The notes: a model not told the origin generated them from the sequence alone. A stretch of DNA of 64,000 nucleotides from Ornithinimicrobium flavum (GCF_004526345.1 NZ_CP038213.1:868001-932000), one strand, 5' to 3'. Positions 17,633 to 27,913 are shown, counted from the stretch's first letter. Program-made: numbers and translations.

Positions 17633-18562
17633 ATGCCGCGCCGCCGCCGGCCCGAGCCACCGCTGCCACCGCGCGACGGGCTCGGGCCGGCGCGCGTCCG
17701 GATGCCGGTGCACGTCGAGCACCCCACCGTGGTGTCCTTCCTCGCCGCCCTCACCGGCGACGAGGAAGGGGTGCGCCGCCGGCTGGCGGCGGGGGAGATC
17801 GTCCTGGCCGACGGGACCCCGGTGGGGGAGGGCACCCCCTACCGCCCGGGGGGCACGGCATACCTCTATCGAGACCTGCCGGAGGAGGTGCCGGTGCCGG
17901 GGGAGCTGCTCGTCCTGCTGCGGGACGACGACACCGGGCTGCTGGCCGTCGACAAGCCCCCTTTCCTGGCCACCACCCCCCGGGGCGGTCACGTGGCCCA
18001 GACCGCTCTGGTGCGGCTGCGTCGGGCCCTGGACCTGCCTGAGCTGACCCCGGTCCACCGCCTGGACCGGCTGACCAGCGGCGTCCTGCTGCTGACCACC
18101 CGGGCGGCCGCGCGCCGTCCCTACCAGGTGCTGGTGCAGACGGGCGGCCTGCGGAAGACCTACGAGGCGCTCGCCCCGCTGCCCGAGGGTCGTGACCTCC
18201 CGCTCCTCGTCCACGACCGCCTGGTCAAGACGAGGGGCGAGCTGCAGGCCCGCGTGGTCCCCGGCCCCCCGAACGCCCGGACCCTCGTGGAGCTGCTCGA
18301 CGTCGTCGAGCCGGGCGTCGGACGCTACCGCCTCACCCCGACCACCGGGCAGACGCACCAGCTGAGGGTGCACCTCGCCGGTCTCGGGATACCCATCCTC
18401 GGTGACCCGCTCTACCCCGTCGTGAGCGACGTGGCCCCGGGCGACTTCAGCAACCCCCTGCAGCTTCTCGCGGCGGAGGTCTGCCTCACCGACCCGTTGA
18501 GCGGGCGGGAGCGGCGCATCACCAGCGCCCGCACCCTGCCGATCGGACCCCCGACCGGCTAG
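17633..18562 (+). CDS. RluA-type RNA pseudouridine synthase
   Basis: 309 residues from ATG 17633. The catalytic motif HRLDRLTSGVLLLTT carries the Asp that attacks uridine, and TTGQTHQLRVHLAGLGIPIL is the second conserved block. An S4-like segment (AGEIVLADGTPVGEGTPYRP) precedes the catalytic domain. Target RNA and position cannot be read from sequence. It follows ettA by 8 bases and overlaps the stop of the convergent small gene at 18559. Atypically, one block reads ARRPYQVLVQTGGLRKTYEA, still within family variation. Confidence 0.88.
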   Translation: MPRRRRPEPPLPPRDGLGPARVRMPVHVEHPTVVSFLAALTGDEEGVRRRLAAGEIVLADGTPVGEGTPYRPGGTAYLYRDLPEEVPVPGELLVLLRDDDTGLLAVDKPPFLATTPRGGHVAQTALVRLRRALDLPELTPVHRLDRLTSGVLLLTTRAAARRPYQVLVQTGGLRKTYEALAPLPEGRDLPLLVHDRLVKTRGELQARVVPGPPNARTLVELLDVVEPGVGRYRLTPTTGQTHQLRVHLAGLGIPILGDPLYPVVSDVAPGDFSNPLQLLAAEVCLTDPLSGRERRITSARTLPIGPPTG

Positions 18563-18753
18563 CCCTTGCGGCCCCGGAACATCCCCAGGAGCGGGGACCC
18601 CGCCCCGAGCAGGAACCCGAAGTCGTACCAGTTCCCCACCCGGTCCACGTCGTAGACGGGGAAGCGCTCCCAGGCGCCGAAGACGTGGGCGATGAGGACG
18701 AACCACGCCGTGATCCCGTTCCACACGCCCCACAACAGGTCCTGCCACCACAT
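18559..18753 (-). CDS. Small conserved-looking membrane-associated protein
   Basis: 64 residues from ATG 18753 (AGAGGTGCG upstream on the coding strand). It is rich in Trp and aromatic residues (MWWQDLLWGVWNGITAWFVL) with one hydrophobic segment, then VGNWYDFGFLLGAGSPLLG and a basic end FRGRKG. No known function. The regular composition, good start and clean overlap of stops with the pseudouridine synthase support a real gene. It may be a one-helix membrane protein. Confidence 0.6.
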   Translation of the reverse strand: MWWQDLLWGVWNGITAWFVLIAHVFGAWERFPVYDVDRVGNWYDFGFLLGAGSPLLGMFRGRKG

Positions 18754-18893
18754 ACTCGCACCTCTCCGTCGTGTCCGACTCCACCGTATGCGGTGCGGAC
18801 GGGGACGCGGGAAGGGCCCGCCTCCCGGGTGGGAGACGGGCCCTCGCCGTCGTGCTGGTGACCGTCAGGGGCGGACCCCGTCAGGCCGGGTGG

Positions 18894-21800
18894 TCACGGG
18901 GTGACCGTGACCAGGGTGTAGCCAGCCTCACCGGCACCGAAGTCGTACCCGATGGCACCGAGGTAGCGGGTTGCTGCCTCCAGGCCGGACCACGTCGCGG
19001 TGAGCTCGACCGGGACGCCCGAGACGACCGAGGTGGGCGACGGGGTGACGTCGAGGTTGCCCTCGTCCGCCACCGGCGTGTACACGTGCACCGGACCCGT
19101 GGCGACGTCCCCAGCGGGGGCGTTCCAGTTGTCGATCGCCAGGTGGTAGACGCCCGGGGCTGGAGCGACGAGCGTGATCGCCTCGTCCGAGCCGCCGGCC
19201 GCGCTCTGCGCGACGACCGCGGTGTACTCCGGGTTGATGAGGAAGAGGTCCAGGTCGAGGTTCTCGCTCGGAGCCCACTCGTCCTGCCAGACCTCGACCC
19301 GCAGGGCCGCGGCACCCTCCGGCACCGTGACCTCCATCACGAAGTCCTCGAAGCCGGCGCCGCCGGACGGACCGTCGGAGGTCACGCTGACCTCCTGGCT
19401 GTCCGCCGCGGTCAGGCCGTGGACCACCGAGGTCATGGTGCCGGTCGTGCCGGGCACCACCTCGAAGGTCGTGCTGCCCTCGGTGCCGTGACCACCAGGT
19501 CGGTGGGGGCGGCGACCGCGACCGGGTTGACCGCGATGGGGCTGCGGACGTCCGAGCCGGGGCCGGTCCAGGTGACCGAGCCGAAGGCCCACTCACCGAG
19601 CGGCGCGCCCTCGTTGGTGATGGTCACCTCGAAGGTCGCGGTCTCGCCGGCACCGACGGTGATGGTCTCCGGGGAGACCTCGACCGACATACCCTCGGGC
19701 GCCTCGACGACAGCGTCGAAGGTGCCGCCCTCGCCGGTCGCGGTGACCGTGCGGGTGACCGTCTGCGAGCCTGCCAGCTGCCCGATGGAGATGCTCGGGT
19801 AGTTGAGGTCGCTCGGGTCGACGTCAGGAGCGGCGTCGCAGTAGGCCTGACCGCCGACCAGGAGCTGCAGCTGACCGATCGCGCACGCGTAGTCGTACCA
19901 GTCCGTCCGATCCGACTCGTAGACCAGCGGCGTGCCGTAGGACGCCGCCGGCTCGACCTCGCCGGAGCCGTAGTGCAGCGGGTTGGCCGGGGCGCCACCG
20001 TAGTGGATCGGCTCACCGTCGCTGTTCAGCGGGTCGGCGGTGGTCATCATCGCCGACTTGACCGCCATCGGGCTCCAGTCGGTGTTCTTCGACATCATCA
20101 GCGCCGCCAGGCCCGCGACGTGCGGGGCGGACATCGAGGTGCCGGACATGGCGTTGAAGTTGCTGCCACCGTTGGTCAGCGGGGAGACCGCCGCGATGAC
20201 GTCGACACCCGGAGCCGTGATGTCCGGCTTCAGGAGGTCACCGTTGCCGGCGATCGCCGGGCCGTAGGAGCTGAAGCCGGCCATCTCGGGCACGACCATC
20301 TCCGCGCCGCCCTCACCGGTGGCCGAGATGAAGGCCGTCGGGTTGGGGTCGGACTCCTCGTAGGCCTTGATGGCCGCGGCTGCGGTGCCGTTCACGTGGA
20401 TCGTGGGGATCACGTGGAAGTCGGCGTTCAGCGACTCGCTGTCGTTGTTGTTAGCCATGATCATGCCGATACCGCCGGCGGCGGCGACGACGTCGCTCTT
20501 CTCCACGCGGGCGTTGCTGCCGCGGGTGCAGATGACGATCTCGCCGTCGATGGCGTCCTCGTCCAGCGAGCCGGGGAGGCACAGCTTGGCGTCGGCCGCG
20601 GTGCGACCCTCGGCCGGGTAGTCCTCGGAGTCGATCAGCGGGGCGGGGCCGACGGCCTCGCCGACACCGACGCCCTCGAAGCGCTCGCCCGCGGAGTTGA
20701 AGGTCTCCTCCAGGGTCTCCTCGACCCCGGCGCTCAGCGCGTTCTCGCCACCGAGGATGAAGACCGAGCCCGGGTCGACAGCGACCATGGTGGACAGCAC
20801 GCGACCGGGCACGTCAGCCGGACGGCTGAGCATGACCGGGACCTGCTGCCAGCCCGCGAGGGCGGAGGCGGCCAGGGCGTCCGGGTAGTCCGCACCGGTC
20901 GCGACGTGCACGACGGGGGCGGGGTTCTCCGTGGAGTAGCCGAAGCGCTCGGCGACGGCCACCGAGGTGCCGTAGCGGTCGCTGCCGGCGAGCCGGTCGG
21001 TGGCGCCGAGCTCCTCGGCAACGTCCTCGCTGACGGCGGCGGAGCCACCGAGGATGGTGACCTCGGGGTTCCCCAGCTCGGCGAGCGCGTTGGTCACCGC
21101 ACCGGGGACGCTGTCGCTGCGGACCAGCAGGACGGGCGCACCCTCGGCACCCGCGAGCGCGGAGCCGGAGAGGGCGTCGGGGAAGTTCTCGCCCTCGCCC
21201 GTGGCGACGTAGACGTGGTCGGCGCTGCCGTAGGCCTCGGCGATCATCGCGGCGGTGGCGTAGCGGTCCTTGCCGCTGACGCGCACCACGTCGCCGTAGT
21301 CGGCGAGCTCGGACTCGACGGCCTCGGAGACCGCGACCGACCCACCCAGGATGACGATGTTGGAGGGCGCGAGCTCCTCCAGGGCCGCCACCGTGGCGCT
21401 GGGCAGCGAGTCCACGCGGGTGAGCAGCACCGGGGCGCCGGAGGCGTCCTGGGCGGTCATGCCGCCGGACATGGTCATGCCCTTGGCAGCCGGGGCCGCG
21501 CCCGCGAGCGCGTCCGCGAACTGGTTGCCGGTGGCGATGTAGACCGTGTCGACCTCGTCGTAGCCGGCGAGCGCGATCTCCGCCGCGGTGGCGTAGCGAT
21601 CCTTGCCGGAGATGCGGTCCACGATGTCGCTGGGGCCGGTCTCGACGTACTTGCTGACGTTGCGGTCGTGCGTGGAGGCGGCGACGGTCATGACCCACGG
21701 GGAGTTGTGGGCGACCGAGCCGGCACCCACGGTGTCACCGGAGTTGCCGGCCGAGGCGGCCACGAAGACGCCGGCGTCCGCCGCGTTCAGGAAGGCCAGC

Positions 21801-22822
21801 TCGATGGAGTCCACGACGTACTGCGAGGACCCGGAGACCGAGTAGTTGATGACGTCGACGCCGTCCTCGACCGCGTCGTTGACGGCAGCGAGCAGACCCG
21901 AGGTGGAGCCGCTGCCACGGCCGTCGGCGGTCTGCCACAGGGCCTTGTAGGCCGCGATCTGGGCGGCCGGCGCCATACCGGAGCCGGTGCCCATCTCGGT
22001 GCCCAGCACCTCGATCTCGACGTCGTTGTTGCCGGCGGCGGTGCCCGCGGTGTGGCTGCCGTGGCTGTTGGTGTCACGGGGCGACATGAAGTCGTAGTCC
22101 GTGACGTTGCCCTGCGGGTAGTAGCGGGCACCGATCAGCTTGCTGTTGCAGGTGATGTTGCCCTCGGGGTCGTCATCGCCCTCGATACACTCGCCGTTCC
22201 AGCTGGCCGGCGGGGCCGGGTTGCCCGGCAGGTCGGCGAAGCTGGGGTTCTCGGGCCAGATGCCGGTGTCGATGACACCCACGACGACGCCCTTGCCGGC
22301 CTCGGCGTCGCCACCGAACTCGGTGTCCCACACGCCGCCCTCGCCGCGCAGGCCGAGGTAGTCGGGGGTGGTGACGGTGTCCGCGTGACGGATCTCGTCC
22401 TCCCAGACGTAGGCCACGTCGGGGTTCTTGCGCAGGGCGGTGACCTGCTGGGCGGTCAGGTCGACCGCGAAACCGTTGAACACGGTGGTGTAGTCGTAGG
22501 TCTTGGCCTCGGCGTCGAGACCGACGCTGGCCAGGACCTCGTTCTGCTCCGAGCGCAGGACGTCCACGTAGCTGCGCGCTGCGGCGCTGGCGGTGTCGAC
22601 CTTCTCGCCCTCGGCCGGCTTCGTCGCCGGGATCCCCTTGAGGCCGCCGTCGTAGGCCGCCACGGACTCTTGCTTCATCATGACGATGTAGGAACCGTCC
22701 TCGGCCACCGACAGCTCGGGCGCGGCCCAGGTGGGCGCTCCGATCGTCAGGGGTGCCAGGACAGCACCGGCACCGGCGAACGCGATGAGCCGCGTCCTCC
22801 GCCGTCCAGGTGTGTTGCGCAC
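18894..22822 (-). CDS. Secreted subtilisin-like protease with three CWB2 repeats, one frameshift
   Basis: About 1309 residues if one base is restored near 19490, where ACGGGC is expected but ACGGC is read. It begins with a signal peptide ending in APTWAAPE, then an I9-type propeptide. Catalytic Asp is in VIDTGIWPE (about 186), His in HGSHTAGTAAGN (about 254) and Ser in SGTSMSAPHVAGL (about 894). Three cell-wall-binding type 2 repeats (start motif GKDRYATAA; also FADALAG and VILGGS) occupy about 402-700, between the His and a PA domain (CLPGSLDEDAIDGEIVICTRG). A fibronectin-like tail and a PPC-like end (PGVYHLAIDNWNAP) follow. It is probably attached to the wall and degrades external protein. 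Confidence 0.88.
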
Positions 22823-22889
22823 TGTTGAGTGTCCTTCGTTCGATGGATAGGCGTCACCCGCTCACGGGCCCGACGTTGGGCACGACGGA

Positions 22890-22901
22890 GGCAACGTTGC
22901 C
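22890..22901. promoter_or_regulatory. 12-base palindrome upstream of the subtilase
   Basis: GGCAACGTTGCC is a perfect palindrome, 68 bases upstream of the protease start in a 243-base gap. The site and position suit a regulator-binding site. No regulator is assigned, and chance is not excluded. Nothing else in the gap is supported. Confidence 0.35.
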
Positions 22902-23065
22902 GAGTATGTGTCGCCGGGGAGGGGATGGGAAGGGGGCAGTTCCCCCGCAGGGGCAGACGTGACCATTTCGTGACCTTGCCGGTCGCAGGGTCACCTCTGG
23001 GGTGGTGGACCTCACCCCTCCGGGTGGTTGACGTGCCGTTCCGCCCGTGCCCGCGCTGTGAAGGG

Positions 23066-24019
23066 TCAGCCCTTGAGGCGGACCATGCCCTCCTGCCCGA
23101 CGGTGGCCGCGAGGGTCCCGTCGGCGGCGAACATGTGGCCCAGACCGAGCCCTCGGCCGGACTGCGCCGAGGGGGAGGTCTGGGTGTAGAGGACCCACTC
23201 GTCCACCCGCACCGGGCGGTGGAACCACATCGAGTGGTCCAGGCTCGCCGGTCGGAGACGGGCGTCGCCCCATCCGATCCCGTGCCTGCGCAGGACGGGC
23301 TCGAGGAGGACGTAGTCGGAGGCGTAGGCCAGGATCGCCGCGTGCAGCAGGTCGTCGTGCGCGGCAGCCTCCCGGGCGATCCGGAGCCACACCGACTGCT
23401 CGCTCGGACCTGGCTCGGCCGGGCCCAGCAGCAGACGGTCGGTATGCCGGATCTCGACCGGTCGCGACCGTGCCGTCAGGCGGGCGACCGGGTGGTCGAT
23501 CCGTTCCAGGATCTCCTTGTCCGACCGCAGCCCCTGTGGGCCGGGGACGTCCGGCATCGGCACCTGGTGGTCCAGCCCGTCGGCGGCCTCCTGGAAGGAC
23601 ATGATGATGGACATGAGGATGCGGCCGTCCTGCACCGCGTGGACCCGACGGGCCGTGAAGCTGCGTCCGTCGCGCATCCGCTCCACGAGGAAGCGCAGCG
23701 GCCGGCCGGCGTCCCCCGGGCGCAGGAAGTAGCCGTGCATGGAGTGGATGAACCGGGGCTGCGGCTCTTCGTCGGTGCCGTCGTCCACCGGTTCCACGGT
23801 GCGCCCGGCCGCGACGAGGCACTGGGCGAGGACCTGACCGCCGAAGACCCGGCCGTGCGGCATCGGCTGGCTGCGGCCGACGAAGACGTCACCCTCGGAG
23901 TCCGACAGGTCCTCACCCGGCACCTGGGGGGAGGCGACGTGGATTGTGGTGGTGCCCTCGCGGCGCAGGTCGAGCACGTCGAGCAGGTCGTCGATCGGGT
24001 CGGGCAACGTCTCGTCCAT
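23066..24019 (-). CDS. tesB: Acyl-CoA thioesterase II
   Basis: 317 residues from ATG 24019 (a GTG one codon earlier is possible). It has the double hot-dog layout: first domain with RVFGGQVLAQCLVAAGRTV and FIHSMHGYFLRPGD, second with AYASDYVLLEPVLRRHGIGW and LDHSMWFHRPVRVDEWVLY, the latter holding the Asp and Thr/Gln-type active-site region of TesB. It hydrolyses medium and long acyl-CoAs to free acid and CoA. It stands 28 bases before lutC start-side DNA, on the same strand as the lactate genes but downstream of them. Confidence 0.92.
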   Translation of the reverse strand: MDETLPDPIDDLLDVLDLRREGTTTIHVASPQVPGEDLSDSEGDVFVGRSQPMPHGRVFGGQVLAQCLVAAGRTVEPVDDGTDEEPQPRFIHSMHGYFLRPGDAGRPLRFLVERMRDGRSFTARRVHAVQDGRILMSIIMSFQEAADGLDHQVPMPDVPGPQGLRSDKEILERIDHPVARLTARSRPVEIRHTDRLLLGPAEPGPSEQSVWLRIAREAAAHDDLLHAAILAYASDYVLLEPVLRRHGIGWGDARLRPASLDHSMWFHRPVRVDEWVLYTQTSPSAQSGRGLGLGHMFAADGTLAATVGQEGMVRLKG

Positions 24020-24046
24020 CACGGGGGCGAGCCTAACCCTCGACGC

Positions 24047-24697
24047 TCAGGGCTCGACGAGGACGACGTCGAGGGTGCGGGGTCCGTGCACACCCTCGAC
24101 CCGGTCCAGCTCGATGTCGCTGGTGGCGCTGGGCCCGCTGATCCACGTGAGGGGTCGGGAGGGGTCGAGCAGCGCCACGGCGTCCGGGACGTCGTGGACG
24201 ACCTGGTCGGCGCGGACGACGCAGACGTGCTGGTCGGGCACGAGGGTCAGGGCGCGCCGACCCTGGTCGGGCTCGTGGTCCAGGACGATGGTGCCGGTGG
24301 TCGCGATCCCCACCCGCGCCGCGGTGACGACGGCGTCGATCCCGTCCAGCTCGTCGGCCCGCAGCGGGCCTCCGTCCTCGCCCTCGTCCGCCAGCACCCG
24401 GATGCCGCTGTCCCGCAGGCTCGAGACCCAGGCCGGGTCCAGGCCGGTGGGCACGAGCACCGTGTGCGCGGCCGCCCGGGCGAGCGCAGCGGCCACGACG
24501 CCTCCGACGTCGGCCGGCGAGCAGCGCTGGACCGTGGCCCGGTAGTCCGCCACGTTCTCGGCGAACAGCTCCAAGGTCGCCCCGGGCGAGTCGCCGACCG
24601 TCGCGATCCGCGGGATCTCGCCCCGGCTGCCCGCCGGGGTCGTCACGTCGCGGGTGGCGGTGCGCAGCCGGCTCAGGATCTCCTCACGGGCGCTCAC
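24047..24697 (-). CDS. lutC: L-lactate utilisation protein LutC
   Basis: 216 residues from GTG 24697, overlapping the lutB stop as GTGA. It belongs to the LUD (DUF162) family: DAVVTAARVGIATTGTIVLD and the ending with PRTLDVVLVEP are typical, and TWISGPSATSDIELDRVEGV is the conserved block near the C terminus. LutC is the third subunit of the LutABC iron-sulfur complex that oxidises L-lactate to pyruvate. It is last in the lutABC operon. Confidence 0.92.
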   Translation of the reverse strand: MSAREEILSRLRTATRDVTTPAGSRGEIPRIATVGDSPGATLELFAENVADYRATVQRCSPADVGGVVAAALARAAAHTVLVPTGLDPAWVSSLRDSGIRVLADEGEDGGPLRADELDGIDAVVTAARVGIATTGTIVLDHEPDQGRRALTLVPDQHVCVVRADQVVHDVPDAVALLDPSRPLTWISGPSATSDIELDRVEGVHGPRTLDVVLVEP

Positions 24698-26295
24698 GTC
24701 TCCTCCTCCGGGGTCGTGGTGCTCGTCCCGTCCTGCTGCCGGACGGGTCCGGGCGCCCCACCGGGGTCGTCCTGGCGCCGGCGCGCCCACCACTGCCGGA
24801 AGGTCTCCCTCGGCGGGGTCGGGACGTCCCTGGCCTGGGTCCAGGCCCCGAGCCCCGGCACCGAGCGCAGCGTCCTGCCGCCCAGCAGCCGGCCGCCGAG
24901 CGTGGCGGCCCGCTGGGCGGCCTCCAGCCGCCGGTGGTCGCCGAACATCCAGGCGGCGGCCCGCATGGAGGTGGCCTCGGGGGACCGGCCCGAGGCCTCG
25001 TCCACGACCTGCGTGCGCAGGTGCACCAGCAGGGTCGGGATGTCGATGCGCACCGGGCAGGCCTCGAAGCAGGCGCCGCACAGCGAGCTCGCGTAGGGCA
25101 GGGACTTGTCGACCTCCGAGCCTGTGCCCCGCAGCTGAGGGTTGAGGATCGCGCCGATCGGACCGGGGTAGACCGAGCCGTAGGCGTGCCCGCCGGCCCG
25201 CTCGTAGACGGGGCAGACGTTGAGGCAGGCCGAGCAGCGGATGCAGCGCAGCGCCTGCCGTCCCAGCTCGTCGGCGAGGACGTGGCTCCGCCCGTTGTCC
25301 AGCAGGACGACGTGCACCTCCTGCGGCCCGTCGCCGTCATGGACGCCGGTCCACATCGAGGTGTAGGGGTTCATCCGCTCGCCGGTGGAGGAGCGGGGCA
25401 GCAGCTGCAGCATGGTCCCGAGGTCCTCGAAGGACGGCAGCACCTTCTCGATCCCGACGACGCTGATGAGCGTCTCCGGCAGGGTGAGGCACATCCGCCC
25501 GTTGCCCTCGGACTCGACGACGACCAGGGTGCCGGTGTCGGCGATGGCGAAGTTCGCGCCCGAGACCGCGACCCGGGCCCGCAGGAACTTCTCCCGCAGG
25601 TGCAGCCGGGCCGCCTCGGCCAGGCGGGCCGGCTCGTCGGTGAGGTCCTCGGGGGCGGGGCGGCCGACCGAGCCCATCTCGCGGCGGAAGATCTCCCGGA
25701 TCTCCGCCCGGTTGCGGTGGATCGCGGGCACGAGGATGTGGCTGGGCCGGTCGTGCCCGAGCTGGACGATCAGCTCGGCCAGGTCGGTCTCCCACGCGTG
25801 GATCCCGGCCTCTTCCAGGCGCTCGTTGAGCTCGATCTCCTGGGTGGCCATCGACTTGACCTTGACGACCTCCTGGGCCTCCTTGGCCCGCACGATGTCG
25901 AGGACGATCCGGTTGGCCTCGTCGGCGTCCCGGGCCCAGTGCACGGTGGCACCCCGGGCCGTCAGGTTCGTCTCCAGCTGCTCCAGGTAGTGGGGCAGGT
26001 GGTGCAGCGCCTCGTCCTTGGCGTCGGCCCCGGCGACCCGCAGCTCCTCCCAGCGGTCGACCTCGCCGACGACGGCGGCCCGCTTGGCGCGGATGGTCGC
26101 GGTGGCGTGCGCCAGGTTGCGCCGCTGCTGGGTGTTGGCCAGGGCCTCCTTGGCCGCCCGCTGGAAGGACGGCATACCGAGGAAGATCGGTGAGGTGACC
26201 TGCAGGGGCGCGCCGGTGTCCTGCCTGCGGCCGTCCGGGTATGCGGTGGGGCCGGCGCCGACGTCGCCGGTCGGGATCGTGGTCGGGCCGCTCAT
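24694..26295 (-). CDS. lutB: Iron-sulfur L-lactate utilisation protein LutB
   Basis: 533 residues from ATG 26295, overlapping the lutA stop as ATGA. An N-terminal LUD domain (SGANFAIADTGTLVVVESEG) is followed by two 4Fe-4S motifs, CIRCSACLNVCPVY and CGACFEACPV, and a C-terminal DUF3390-like extension. Length is slightly above the usual 470-500 because of an N-terminal extension of about 30 residues and a Pro/Arg-rich tail. It carries electrons in the LutABC complex. Confidence 0.94.
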   Translation of the reverse strand: MSGPTTIPTGDVGAGPTAYPDGRRQDTGAPLQVTSPIFLGMPSFQRAAKEALANTQQRRNLAHATATIRAKRAAVVGEVDRWEELRVAGADAKDEALHHLPHYLEQLETNLTARGATVHWARDADEANRIVLDIVRAKEAQEVVKVKSMATQEIELNERLEEAGIHAWETDLAELIVQLGHDRPSHILVPAIHRNRAEIREIFRREMGSVGRPAPEDLTDEPARLAEAARLHLREKFLRARVAVSGANFAIADTGTLVVVESEGNGRMCLTLPETLISVVGIEKVLPSFEDLGTMLQLLPRSSTGERMNPYTSMWTGVHDGDGPQEVHVVLLDNGRSHVLADELGRQALRCIRCSACLNVCPVYERAGGHAYGSVYPGPIGAILNPQLRGTGSEVDKSLPYASSLCGACFEACPVRIDIPTLLVHLRTQVVDEASGRSPEATSMRAAAWMFGDHRRLEAAQRAATLGGRLLGGRTLRSVPGLGAWTQARDVPTPPRETFRQWWARRRQDDPGGAPGPVRQQDGTSTTTPEEET

Positions 26296-27047
26296 GCGGG
26301 GTCCTCCTCGGTCGAGGCCAGCACCTGGGCCAGGTGGAGCGTCCGGACGCCGGAACGCTGCCGGCCCAGGACACCGCCGATGTGGGCGAGGCAGGAGTTG
26401 TCGCCGGCCACGAGCACCTCGGCCCCCGTCTCCCGGACGTGGCGGGCCTTGTCCGACCCCATCGCGATGGAGGTGTCGGCGTTCTTCACCGCGAAGGTCC
26501 CGCCGAAGCCGCAGCACTCGCTCGCCGCCGGCAGCTCGACCAGGTCGATCCCGCGCACCGCGCGCAGCAGCTGCAGCGGCTTGTCGCCGACGTGCAGCAT
26601 GCGCAGGCTGTGGCAGGTGGGGTGGTAGGTGGTCCGGTGCGGGAAGTAGGCACCGACGTCGGTGACCCCCAGGACGTCGACGAGGAACTCGGACAGCTCC
26701 CGCACTTTCGTCGCCGTTCGCTCCGCCGCCTCGGCCAGCCCGGCGTCCCCGGCCCGGCGGGCGAGCATCCCGTGCTGCTCGCGCACCGACCCGACGCACG
26801 ACCCCGACGGAGCGACGACGTGGTCGTAGCGCTCGAAGGTGTCGACGAACCGGCGCACCAGCGGGGTGGCCTCGTCGGCATACCCCGTGTTGGTGAACAT
26901 CTGCCCGCAGCAGGTCTGCTCACGGGGGAAGACGACCCGGCACCCCAGCCGCTCGAGGAGCATCACCGTGGCCTGCGGGGCCTCGGGCCACATCGTGTCG
27001 TTGAAGCACGTGGCGAAGAGCGCCACGGTCGGTGCGGGTGTCGTCAT
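26292..27047 (-). CDS. lutA: L-lactate utilisation protein LutA (CCG protein)
   Basis: 251 residues from ATG 27047 with GGGAGGG upstream on the coding strand. Two cysteine-rich CCG domains are visible: REQTCCGQMFTNTGY in the first half and ASECCGFGGTFAVKN in the second, with TYHPTCHSLRMLHVGDKP between. These bind iron-sulfur and resemble the GlpC and heterodisulfide reductase subunits. It is the first gene of lutABC and reads away from the FadR-type regulator, with a palindromic operator in the 122-base gap. Confidence 0.94.
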   Translation of the reverse strand: MTTPAPTVALFATCFNDTMWPEAPQATVMLLERLGCRVVFPREQTCCGQMFTNTGYADEATPLVRRFVDTFERYDHVVAPSGSCVGSVREQHGMLARRAGDAGLAEAAERTATKVRELSEFLVDVLGVTDVGAYFPHRTTYHPTCHSLRMLHVGDKPLQLLRAVRGIDLVELPAASECCGFGGTFAVKNADTSIAMGSDKARHVRETGAEVLVAGDNSCLAHIGGVLGRQRSGVRTLHLAQVLASTEEDPA

Positions 27048-27071
27048 CGACCCTCCCTTGCAGGTCAGAAG

Positions 27072-27082
27072 TGGTCCGACCA
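27072..27082. promoter_or_regulatory. FadR/LldR-type operator in the lut regulatory gap
   Basis: TGGTCCGACCA (TGGTC-N-GACCA) is a perfect palindrome centred 30 bases upstream of the lutA start and 93 bases upstream of the regulator start. It matches the TGGTC/GACCA half sites used by FadR-subfamily GntR regulators. A plausible -10 for the regulator, TACACT, is at 27106-27111. Lactate-responsive repression of lutABC is inferred. Confidence 0.7.
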
Positions 27083-27169
27083 TTGTGTGGCACCGAGCGT
27101 AGGTCTACACTCACCGGCACGTCAAGGATGTGCCGGGCCGGCACCTCCGCAGCACACCCAGGAGCGAGG

Positions 27170-27913
27170 ATGACCGATCCGGCGGCGCCGCGGGCCTACG
27201 AGGTCGCCGCCCGGTGGGTCGAGGAGCGCATCCTCGCCGGTGAACTGCGGGTGGGGGACGGGCTGCCGGCGGAGCGGGAGCTCGCGGCCCAGCTGGGGGT
27301 CAGCCGGGCGGCGGTCCGCGAGGCGGTGCGCTCCCTGCAGGCCCAGGGCGTGCTGCGCTCCTCGGTGGGAGCCGGCTCCGCCGGGGGGACCAAGGTCTCG
27401 GCGATGCCGTCCGGAGCGTTGACGCGGCTGCTGCGGATCCACGTCGCGCTCGCCAACTTCCCGCTGACCGACGTCATGGAGGTGCGCGTGGCGCTGGAGC
27501 GGCTCAGTGCGCGGCTGGCGGCCGAGCGTCACGGTCCGCAGGCCGCCAGGGACCTGAAGGACCGGCTCGGGGAGGCCCGGGACGCCGCCTCGCGCGGCCG
27601 GGAGGCCTTCAACGACGCGGACGCCGCGTTCCACGTCGCGATCGCCGAGGCGGCGGGAAACAGGCTGGCGGCGGACACCACGATCGCCATCCGCGAGTCG
27701 GTCCGCGGCCCGATGCTGGAGCGCTTCCGCGGGTTGGACGATGAGGCGTTCCGGGGGCTGACAGAGGACCTCAACCGCGAGCACGCCCAGATCGTGGAGG
27801 CCGTGGTTGCGGGGGACCCCGCCGGTGCGGACGCGCTCGTCGAGGCCCACATCCGGACCGCCTGGGTGCGGCTGACGGGCGAGGACGACGCGGCTGCGAC
27901 GATGGAGGCATGA
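27170..27913 (+). CDS. FadR-subfamily GntR regulator, probable lactate regulator
   Basis: 247 residues from ATG 27170 (AGGAGCGAGG upstream). N-terminal winged helix GDGLPAERELAAQLGVSRAA then VREAVRSLQAQGVL; C-terminal FCD effector domain with MEVRVALERLSARLAAER, DAAFHVAIAEAAGN and REHAQIVEAV, whose Asp and His residues normally hold a metal and a carboxylate. It is divergent from lutABC, so control of lactate oxidation with lactate as effector is the best inference. The thioesterase gene overlaps its stop as ATGA. Confidence 0.88.
   Translation: MTDPAAPRAYEVAARWVEERILAGELRVGDGLPAERELAAQLGVSRAAVREAVRSLQAQGVLRSSVGAGSAGGTKVSAMPSGALTRLLRIHVALANFPLTDVMEVRVALERLSARLAAERHGPQAARDLKDRLGEARDAASRGREAFNDADAAFHVAIAEAAGNRLAADTTIAIRESVRGPMLERFRGLDDEAFRGLTEDLNREHAQIVEAVVAGDPAGADALVEAHIRTAWVRLTGEDDAAATMEA

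Noticed and set aside
19973..22828. 951-residue frame on the plus strand opposite the subtilase
   Set aside because: It is the antisense shadow of a gene with signal peptide, catalytic triad and CWB2 repeats. Its product is low-complexity Arg/Gly/Asp and shows no domain.
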